10,811 bases of DNA from Deltaproteobacteria bacterium. GTDB lineage: Bacteria > Desulfobacterota > Dissulfuribacteria > Dissulfuribacterales > UBA3076. This document shows positions 1 to 5,918 of the stretch, piece by piece. Made by a program: the position numbers and the translations under genes. Every line of letters starts with the position of its first letter. The stretch's first letter is position 1. The notes below the pieces were generated by a model, which did no database searches, was not told the origin of the DNA, and saw only the letters and a list, made by a program, of their open reading frames with translations. The stretch is taken from the NCBI GenBank assembly GCA_027004315.1, contig JALTHV010000147.1, forward strand, positions 1-10,811, read 5' to 3'.

Positions 1-1
1 T

Positions 2-2185
2 GAGGTCCTTGCCGAACTCTTTCGCCTGGAACCTGCAGAAATCCTCTTGCCAGAGGGGCAGAAGGAGAGTCCCCTGGTGTCCCAGGTAAAACAGACCATC
101 CCCGAGGCCTTTCTGAGCTTCAGGCCAGACCTGTGGTGGCAAGATGACAGGGCCACCTCAGACCTCAAAGGACACCTGAAGACCCTCTCTCTAGATGGCT
201 TCGGGCTGGCAGGATTTAGCTCCGGTATAGGGGCAGCAGGGGCACTCCTGTCATACACGGTTGAGACCCAGAAGGGAGAGACCTCTCACATAAATTGCCT
301 TACACCATATCACCTGAGCGATTACCTCATCATAGATGAGGCCACAAAACGAAACCTGGAACTCCTTGCAAACTCTCTGGATCATGGGCGTCATGGCACC
401 CTCCTGGAGGTACTAGACTTCACCGTGACCCCTATGGGAGGACGCCTTCTCAAGAAGTGGATTTTATATCCCCTAAGAGACCTATCTAAAATAGAAGACA
501 GGCTGTCTGCCGTAGAGGTCCTCAAAGGGGACCACTCTGTCCGAAAAGGCATACTAAAGGAGCTGCGTCAGGTCTATGACCTCGAACGGCTGGTGGCAAG
601 GACGGTCCTTGGGACTGCTAATGGCAGGGATCTCTTGGCCATCAAGGAGTCTATTACACGGATACCGGGCATAAAAGAAGCGCTTGAGGGCCTTATAGGA
701 AGCATTCCCAAGGAGACTCGGAAAGGAAGACTCTTAAAAAAGATCTTTTCGGCCCTGGATCCACTACAGGATATAGCAGACCTCATAGAACGTTCTATAA
801 GGGATGATTGCCCCATACACCTCAGAGAGGGTAGACTCATCAAGGAGGGATTCAGCTCAGAGCTCGATGAGCTTATCCACATCCAGAGAGATGGCAGGTC
901 CTTTATTGCCGGCATAGAGGCCAAAGAGCGGGAAAGGACTAACATTCCGTCCCTCAAGGTCGGATTCAACAAGGTCTTTGGGTATTATCTTGAGATCTCG
1001 AAGGCCCGGGCCTTCGAGATCCCGGATGACTATATCAGAAAGCAGACCCTCGTATCTGCAGAGCGCTATATAACTCCTGAGTTAAAGGAGATGGAGTCAA
1101 AGATCCTTACTGCCCAGGAGACCAGGCTGACCCTTGAATATGAACTCTTCCAGGGCTTACGTCACCAGGTGGCTGCAGCCGGGCCCCGCATACAGGAAAC
1201 CGCAGCAGCGATGGCAAGGCTGGACTGCCTGTCTTCCCTGGCAGAGGCAGCAGAATGTTATAGATATGTACGGCCAAAGCTGGATCAGGGGCAGGAAATA
1301 TCTATACTCCAAGGCAGACACCCGGTGCTGGAATATGCCCTGAAGGAAGGATTTGTCCCAAATGATATAGAGTTAAATCACCAAGATTCACAGCTCCTTA
1401 TCATAACTGGACCAAACATGGCAGGTAAGTCTACGGTACTTAGGCAGACCGCACTTATCGTCTTTATGGCACAGATGGGGAGTTTTGTACCAGCAGAGGC
1501 AGCACAGATAGGCATAGTGGACCAGATCTTCACTCGGGTAGGGGCTACAGACTACTTGACTCGCGGCCAGAGCACGTTCATGGTAGAGATGAACGAGACG
1601 GCAAACATCCTGCATAACGCGACCAGCCAAAGCCTGGTAATCCTGGACGAGATAGGCAGGGGGACCAGTACCTACGATGGACTTGCCATTGCGTGGGCCG
1701 TGGCAGAACACCTGCTGTATAAAGACAAGAAGGGGGTAAAGACACTCTTTGCCACTCATTATCACGAGCTGACAGAGCTTGCCAAGAGGCACCACAGGGT
1801 CCGTAACATGCATATAGCAGTCAAGGAATGGGAAGGCCAGATAGTCTTTTTGCGCAGCCTGGTAGATGGGGCTGCCAGCCGCAGTTATGGAATTCAGGTC
1901 GCTGCCCTGGCCGGCGTACCTGAACCAGTAATCAAGAAGGCCAGGGAAATCCTAAAGGAGATTGAGAGAAAGGCCTCGCATAATGGAAGGAAGGCCCCTG
2001 GTGACTGCATAAATAAAGTAAGGTCTAGACAATATCTGGCCCAGATGCCCCTCCCTCTCGTAATTGATCAGGGGACGGAATTCAGAGAAAAGCTGCTTTC
2101 TATCGATATCAATCACATGACACCCCTTGAGGCCCTCAACTATCTATCTGAACTCAAATCCATGGCAGAAAAAGGACAAAAATGA
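2..2185 (+). CDS. mutS: DNA mismatch repair protein MutS, 5'-truncated by window edge
   Basis: MutS binds mismatches and small loops in DNA as an ATP-driven clamp and recruits the rest of the repair machinery. The frame is open to the first base, so the gene starts outside the window. Counting from base 2 there are 727 codons. The missing part is the N-terminal mismatch-binding domain with its Phe-X-Glu motif, roughly 150 residues by family comparison. Present are the connector, the lever and clamp region, and the ATPase. Walker A GPNMAGKS is at codons 470-477, the Walker B segment LVILDE ends at 549-550 followed by GRGTSTYDG, and the ATHYHEL switch starts near 584. The C-terminal end MTPLEALNYLSELK is typical of MutS. 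The TGA stop overlaps the ATG of the next gene (ATGA), which suggests translational coupling. Identification is secure. The ATPase motifs rule out a decayed copy, and their order fits MutS1 rather than MutS2. Confidence 0.97.
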   Translation, partial: EVLAELFRLEPAEILLPEGQKESPLVSQVKQTIPEAFLSFRPDLWWQDDRATSDLKGHLKTLSLDGFGLAGFSSGIGAAGALLSYTVETQKGETSHINCLTPYHLSDYLIIDEATKRNLELLANSLDHGRHGTLLEVLDFTVTPMGGRLLKKWILYPLRDLSKIEDRLSAVEVLKGDHSVRKGILKELRQVYDLERLVARTVLGTANGRDLLAIKESITRIPGIKEALEGLIGSIPKETRKGRLLKKIFSALDPLQDIADLIERSIRDDCPIHLREGRLIKEGFSSELDELIHIQRDGRSFIAGIEAKERERTNIPSLKVGFNKVFGYYLEISKARAFEIPDDYIRKQTLVSAERYITPELKEMESKILTAQETRLTLEYELFQGLRHQVAAAGPRIQETAAAMARLDCLSSLAEAAECYRYVRPKLDQGQEISILQGRHPVLEYALKEGFVPNDIELNHQDSQLLIITGPNMAGKSTVLRQTALIVFMAQMGSFVPAEAAQIGIVDQIFTRVGATDYLTRGQSTFMVEMNETANILHNATSQSLVILDEIGRGTSTYDGLAIAWAVAEHLLYKDKKGVKTLFATHYHELTELAKRHHRVRNMHIAVKEWEGQIVFLRSLVDGAASRSYGIQVAALAGVPEPVIKKAREILKEIERKASHNGRKAPGDCINKVRSRQYLAQMPLPLVIDQGTEFREKLLSIDINHMTPLEALNYLSELKSMAEKGQK

Positions 2186-4002
2186 GATGCTGCACTATCC
2201 TGGAATCAATGGGCATATTTGATACACAAAAGAGAGATTTATTGCCCCTGCTTATAGCTATCCTCATTGCAGGGGCATGCCTGGTCACTACCTGTGCTAC
2301 ATCCAATGCAAGGGTCAAGGCCTCCAGTCTAAGCAGGGCCGAATCTGCCTATCGCCAGGCCAGGGCTGGATACAATCGCCTTGTCAGGAAACCTCGCCTC
2401 CGCACCGACAGGAGGGCCTGGATCCACTTAATAAACAGGTTGAGGAAGGTATACCTTGCATACCCCAATGACAGATATGTGGCTCCCAAGGCCATCTTTA
2501 TGATGGGGCGCTGCTATAGGGAACTATATGGATACTCAGGGAACAGGAAAGACATCAATAATGCAATAGGACGATACCAGGTCCTGGTAGAGAGGTTCCC
2601 TAAAAGCCGCCTGGCAGATGATGCACTCTATGCCCTGGGTGAGATTTACATGAATGAAGGAAAAAACGCCCTGGCACAGGAGGCATGGAAGCAGATACTC
2701 AGGAAATATCCCAGGGGAGACAAGGCCAGAAAGGCCAGAAATGACCTGAAGAAATTAGGTCCTAAACCACATAAGAGGGCCAGGCCTTTGTCACATTATG
2801 GGAAAGAAAGAGGATCTAAAGACTATCATCCGCAGCACAGGTTGAGGATTGTTCAAGGCGCAAGACCCGTCCTGGTCCAGGAGGTAAGGCACTGGTCTGC
2901 TTCAGACTATACGAGGATAGTGATTAGTACTACAGGTCCTGTATCCTTCAAGAAGGGATATATCCATGCCAATAAGGCCAAGGGGCTTCCAAAACGCTTT
3001 TACCTGGACCTTAAACCAGCCTATAAGAGAAAAGGACTCAGAGATAAAATCCCTATACGGGATGGACTACTCAAGGGAGTCAGGATAGCCCAGTTCAACC
3101 ACAATACAGTCCGGGTAGTATTTGACCTTGGAAAGACCGGGAAGACCAGGACATTTTGGCTTAAGGATCCCTTCAGGATAGTAGTGGATGCCTTTGGAGA
3201 GGACTACTTCCGGAAGGCCCCTTGTCCATCTCCCAGGATCTATAAAAAGACCACCGTTAAAACGGGGAATAGAGGCAAAGGTCTCTCTCTTGCGCAGCAG
3301 TTGGGCCTCTGCGTAAGACGAGTAGTAATAGATCCTGGGCATGGCGGAAAGGACCCAGGAGCTACTGGACCTACGGGTCTTAGAGAAAAAGACGTGGTAC
3401 TCAAGATTGCAAAAAAGGTGGCCTTAAGACTAAAGAAGGAGTTAGGCTGCCAGGTCATATTGACCAGAAAGACAGATCGCTTTCTACCTCTCACACAGAG
3501 GACCGCCATTGCCAATGCAAGAAAGGCCGATCTCTTCATATCTATACACGCAAATGCATCACCTAATAGGAGAGTCCATGGGGTTGAGACCTACTTTTTA
3601 AATTTTGCCCTGGATAAAGAGGCCATGAGAGTGGCGGCCAGAGAAAATGCCAGTTCAACCAAGAGGATAGGGAATCTTAAGGGGATCCTTAATAAGATAA
3701 TGAAAAACACCAAGGTCGATGAATCCTCACGGCTGGCAAGTTGTGTAGAGAGAGGAGTTGTAAGAAACCTTAGAAAGAGATATAGAGGGGTGAAAGAGTT
3801 AGGAGTCAAACAGGCCCCTTTTTTTGTCCTGATAGGGGCAAGGATGCCATCTATTTTGATAGAGACCTCCTTTATCAGTAACAGGAAAGAGGAGAGACGC
3901 CTCAGAGACAATCGCTATCTAAACCAGCTCGCCCAAGGCATTGTAAATGGGATAAAGTTATATATCAATGGCACTAAACCGAGCTATTCTGTCGGGGGGT
4001 AA
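2182..4002 (+). CDS. N-acetylmuramoyl-L-alanine amidase (AmiC-like) with TPR-like and AMIN domains
   Basis: This is a predicted periplasmic zinc amidase that cuts the amide bond between N-acetylmuramic acid and L-alanine in peptidoglycan, typically at cell separation. The 606 residues begin with a hydrophobic export segment at about 19-36 and a plausible cleavage after SNA at 43. A helical TPR-like region follows at about 54-190, with tandem units around FMMGRCYREL and ALYALGEIYM. Next come a basic linker, an AMIN-type targeting domain at about 228-345, and the Amidase_3 catalytic domain at about 380-598. The expected catalytic set is intact: His387 in DPGHGG, Glu402 in GLREKD, His456 in SIHAN and Glu561 in LIETSF. 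The start at 2182 has AAGGA five bases upstream and overlaps the mutS stop. ATG 2209 is a weaker alternative. E. coli AmiC has no TPR segment. The extra repeats may bind a partner, which is inference. Confidence 0.93.
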   Translation: MRCCTILESMGIFDTQKRDLLPLLIAILIAGACLVTTCATSNARVKASSLSRAESAYRQARAGYNRLVRKPRLRTDRRAWIHLINRLRKVYLAYPNDRYVAPKAIFMMGRCYRELYGYSGNRKDINNAIGRYQVLVERFPKSRLADDALYALGEIYMNEGKNALAQEAWKQILRKYPRGDKARKARNDLKKLGPKPHKRARPLSHYGKERGSKDYHPQHRLRIVQGARPVLVQEVRHWSASDYTRIVISTTGPVSFKKGYIHANKAKGLPKRFYLDLKPAYKRKGLRDKIPIRDGLLKGVRIAQFNHNTVRVVFDLGKTGKTRTFWLKDPFRIVVDAFGEDYFRKAPCPSPRIYKKTTVKTGNRGKGLSLAQQLGLCVRRVVIDPGHGGKDPGATGPTGLREKDVVLKIAKKVALRLKKELGCQVILTRKTDRFLPLTQRTAIANARKADLFISIHANASPNRRVHGVETYFLNFALDKEAMRVAARENASSTKRIGNLKGILNKIMKNTKVDESSRLASCVERGVVRNLRKRYRGVKELGVKQAPFFVLIGARMPSILIETSFISNRKEERRLRDNRYLNQLAQGIVNGIKLYINGTKPSYSVGG

Positions 4003-4039
4003 GGGAGATTAGAAAATAGATTGCCATAGAGGTTGAATT

Positions 4040-4070
4040 TTGTCTCTTTTCTGCTAAATTAAAATATAAT
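4040..4070 (+). promoter_or_regulatory. Candidate sigma-70-type promoter upstream of structured element copy 1 and pal
   Basis: A perfect TATAAT lies at 4065-4070 in an AT-rich stretch just after the amidase gene. The best -35 candidate is TTGTCT at 4040-4045, with a long 19-base spacer, so the match is only partial. Transcription would start near 4077 and read through the palindromic element into pal. The -10 is convincing by sequence alone, the -35 is not. Confidence 0.4.
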
Positions 4071-4084
4071 AAGAGTTTTGTTTA

Positions 4085-4330
4085 TTAAATAGGTAACTTT
4101 CAATAAGTGGGGGCTCCCTTTTTGGTAACCGATCACAGGCAACTATTCACATTCCTCCCGGCCAGCGGTAGCTTTTTGAAGGGTTTCAGTGCGGATTAAT
4201 GGGCAGCGCCCTGATTTTGTGCATCAAGCGATGCTCCTGAAAGCCTTCAAAAAGCTACCGCTGGCCGGGGACGTGATCGGTTACATCGAAGTTGCCAGGA
4301 TTTATTGAGAAGTTACTTAAATAGATAACT
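4085..4330. repeat. Nested direct and inverted repeats around structured element copy 1
   Basis: The core element is framed by several repeats. A 14-base direct repeat is at 4085-4098 (TTAAATAGGTAACT) and 4317-4330 (TTAAATAGATAACT), with one mismatch. A perfect 12-base inverted repeat is at 4125-4136 (GTAACCGATCAC) and 4273-4284. A 7-base inverted repeat GGCAACT is at 4138-4144 and 4290-4296. An imperfect inverted repeat is at 4094-4106 and 4302-4315. The 12-base and 7-base pairs cross each other, so they cannot both form as simple nested stems. The direct repeats could be a target-site duplication from insertion, or a by-product of the palindrome. No coding sequence is visible in the 411 bases between the amidase gene and pal. 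Confidence 0.6.
4146..4276 (+). repeat. Structured intergenic element, copy 1 (possible RNA or palindromic repeat)
   Basis: Bases 4157-4189 pair with 4237-4269 over 33 positions, with a single G-G mismatch (4183/4243), a very long hairpin stem. It closes a loop carrying two small hairpins: GGGC/GCCC at 4201-4204 and 4208-4211 with loop AGC, and GCATC/GATGC at 4221-4225 and 4230-4234 with loop AAGC. The loop is nearly identical to a second copy at 5776-5909. Bases 4174-4200 are identical over 27 positions and 4217-4242 over 26. The orientation (+) is assigned because both copies lie the same way relative to downstream + genes. It ends 137 bases before the pal start. No open reading frame of note lies inside. 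I do not recognise the family. It could be an untranslated-leader RNA, an sRNA or a non-autonomous mobile repeat. Confidence 0.8.
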
Positions 4331-4413
4331 CATTCAAGGAATTGAGCGTAACATATATAGATTCCATGTGGATTTAATTCTTGAGACTTTAGGCTATTTA
4401 ATTGGAGGTGTCT

Positions 4414-5016
4414 ATGTATTGGAGAGGATTGAGAACTAAAATTTGTATGCTGGCGCTGATTTTGATGGTGGGCCTGGGAATTCTGTTTGAATCTGGATGT
4501 GCCAAAAAGGCAGTGAATGTCCCGGAAAAACCGCCACTTCCTGCCGAACAGATTAAGGAAAGCCCACGAGGACCTGTTGCAGAAATGCCTGGATCTAACG
4601 CCACTCTGGGCGAGGCAGCAATTCCAACTGAAGCACAGACCCCTGCCACTTTTGGAAAGACTATCTCCGAGGGCAGGACTAACGCCCCTATGTTGCCCAT
4701 CTACTTTGATTTTGATCGTTTTAATATTAGAGATGATATGAAGACCAGGATAGAGGGTAATGCACAGTTCCTGCTCAATCATCCAAAAGTCAGGATTGAA
4801 ATCCAGGGCAACTGTGATGAGCGGGGTACCAATGAGTATAACCTGGCCCTTGGTGAAAGAAGGGCTACGAGTGCACAGGCATATCTCGTCAATATGGGTG
4901 TAAATCCTGATCGTATAAAGACCGTGAGTTTTGGTGAAGAGCGACCTTTAGATCCAGGACACAATAAAAAGGCCTGGGCAAAAAACCGTAGAGACGATTT
5001 TGTCATTATAAAGTAG
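4414..5016 (+). CDS. pal: Peptidoglycan-associated lipoprotein Pal (OmpA-like domain)
   Basis: Pal links the outer membrane to peptidoglycan and works with the Tol proteins in envelope constriction and stability. The ATG at 4414 is chosen because GGAGG at 4404-4408 sits five bases upstream. An in-frame TTG at 4402 would overlap that ribosome binding site. The product is 200 residues, in the usual Pal range. It has a hydrophobic signal at about 8-25 ending in FESGC with Cys29 as the likely lipidated residue, then a Pro/Ala/Glu-rich linker at about 35-90. The OmpA-like domain is at about 94-200 and includes IYFDFD, CDERGTNEYN at 134-143, LGERRA and PGHNKKAWAKNRRDDFVI. Asp135 and Arg150 match the diaminopimelate-binding pair known in OmpA. 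The lipobox is irregular: Glu at -3 where Leu is usual. No tolQRAB genes are in the window. The next gene encodes another envelope protein 85 bases downstream. Confidence 0.95.
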   Translation: MYWRGLRTKICMLALILMVGLGILFESGCAKKAVNVPEKPPLPAEQIKESPRGPVAEMPGSNATLGEAAIPTEAQTPATFGKTISEGRTNAPMLPIYFDFDRFNIRDDMKTRIEGNAQFLLNHPKVRIEIQGNCDERGTNEYNLALGERRATSAQAYLVNMGVNPDRIKTVSFGEERPLDPGHNKKAWAKNRRDDFVIIK

Positions 5017-5101
5017 TCAAAAGGCCTTTGATTCTTAGAATAGCATGGCCACTCGCTGTAAGGCGTCGTGGTCTTTATTTTAACCGGAGGTAATAACTGT
5101 C

Positions 5102-5671
5102 TTGAAGGACTGTCTGAATTCATTACTTGTGTTTTCGTCCATCCTGCTAGCTACTGTTTTTTGCAGCGGAGTGGATGTAAGTGCCATAGAGACTACACAG
5201 GTAAAGATAGCTGTAATTGATATGCAAAAAGTGGTACGGAACTCCGTGGCTGGCAGAAAGGTCATGGAAAGGCTCAATAAAAAATTTGAGAGCCTGCAAA
5301 AAAAGCTTCAGACAAAACAGGATGAAATCAAGGCCTTTAAGGAAGACCTTGAGAGAAAGGCGCCCATGATGAATGAAGACGCCAGGATAGAAAAGGAACG
5401 TGAATATAAAAAGAAACTGCGGGATTTTAAAGAACAAAGTGACGATGCCCGATTCGAAATGCGCCAGGAAGAGTCTGAAGGCATGGATCCAATACTCAAG
5501 GAACTCCAAAAGGTGGTGGGCCATATTGGGGAAAAAGACGGATACACTCTTATTTTGGAAAAAAATACGCCTGGGATATATTACATAAATCCTCGAGTAG
5601 ACATCAGTGACCAGGTCATAAGGGTCTATAATAAAGAGGTGAAGTCCAAGGGCAAAAAAAACAAAAAATAA
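5102..5671 (+). CDS. Periplasmic OmpH/Skp-family chaperone
   Basis: OmpH/Skp proteins hold unfolded outer-membrane proteins in the periplasm with long coiled-coil arms on a trimeric body. This product of 189 residues has an N-terminal hydrophobic segment with a good signal peptidase I site after VSA at 28. A short beta segment KIAVIDMQKVV follows at about 35-45. A highly charged helical region at about 52-125, rich in Lys and Glu, would form the coiled-coil arm. The C-terminal segment contains GYTLILEKNTPGIYYINP at about 147-164, typical of the family body, and the tail is Lys-rich. The start is taken as TTG 5102, 11 bases after GGAGG (5086-5090). It is the only start that keeps the whole signal peptide, but the spacing is long. 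It follows pal in the same direction and may share its transcript, since no clear terminator lies between them. Confidence 0.9.
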   Translation: MKDCLNSLLVFSSILLATVFCSGVDVSAIETTQVKIAVIDMQKVVRNSVAGRKVMERLNKKFESLQKKLQTKQDEIKAFKEDLERKAPMMNEDARIEKEREYKKKLRDFKEQSDDARFEMRQEESEGMDPILKELQKVVGHIGEKDGYTLILEKNTPGIYYINPRVDISDQVIRVYNKEVKSKGKKNKK

Positions 5672-5735
5672 AGCTGAAAGCTAAAAAACATTTACAGAGG
5701 CCGTTGCCATGAATGTTTGAGAAGCTTTTTATATT

Positions 5736-5766
5736 CACATGTCCTCTGGTAGGCAGAGGTCATGTG
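5736..5766. repeat. Hairpin with 13-position arms, downstream of ompH-like gene
   Basis: CACATG-T-CCTCTG at 5736-5748 pairs with CAGAGG-T-CATGTG at 5754-5766 across a five-base loop GTAGG. All 12 non-central positions pair, and the only mismatch is a central T-T. There is no T-run after it on the + strand, so it is not a classical intrinsic terminator. It sits ten bases before structured element copy 2. It may be a protein-binding palindrome, an mRNA-stabilising 3' end for the ompH-like message, or part of the neighbouring element. Confidence 0.6.
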
Positions 5767-5775
5767 ACATGGTAA

Positions 5776-5909
5776 GCGTTCACGTTCCCCCGCTGTAGCC
5801 TTTTGAAGGGTTTCAGTGCGGATTAATAGGCAGAGTGTCCTGATCTTGTGCATCAAGCGATGCTCCTGAAATCCTGAAAGAGGCTACAGCTGGCCAGGGA
5901 CGTGGACGC
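5776..5909 (+). repeat. Structured intergenic element, copy 2 (possible RNA or palindromic repeat)
   Basis: This is the second copy of the element at 4146-4276. Outer arms GCGTTCACGT at 5776-5785 and ACGTGGACGC at 5900-5909 pair with one G-U. GCTGTAGCC at 5792-5800 pairs perfectly with 5882-5890. Bases 5801-5810 pair with 5872-5881 with two G-U pairs and two mismatches. TTTCAG at 5811-5816 pairs with 5866-5871. The internal GCATC-AAGC-GATGC hairpin is at 5850-5863, and a smaller hairpin with a bulged T is at about 5829-5840. Relative to copy 1, two stem pairs changed on both sides: G-C to T-A (5794/5888) and T-A to C-G (5800/5882). The element ends nine bases before the transketolase ATG, so the start region directly follows the closing stem. 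Confidence 0.8.
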
Positions 5910-5918
5910 TCAGGTGGT

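Noticed and set aside
4108..4123. Terminator-like GGGGGCTCCC followed by T5
   Set aside because: The stem would be only three G-C pairs with a tiny loop, too weak to call, and it lies inside the larger palindromic structure.
4146..4276. Integron attC site as an explanation of the palindromic element
   Set aside because: The inverse-core and core boxes (RYYYAAC and GTTRRRY) are not at the ends, and no integrase or cassette gene is present.
5672..5735. Intrinsic terminator after the ompH-like gene
   Set aside because: The only local stem (AGCT/AGCT at about 5672-5682) is four bases and is followed by A-rich rather than T-rich sequence.
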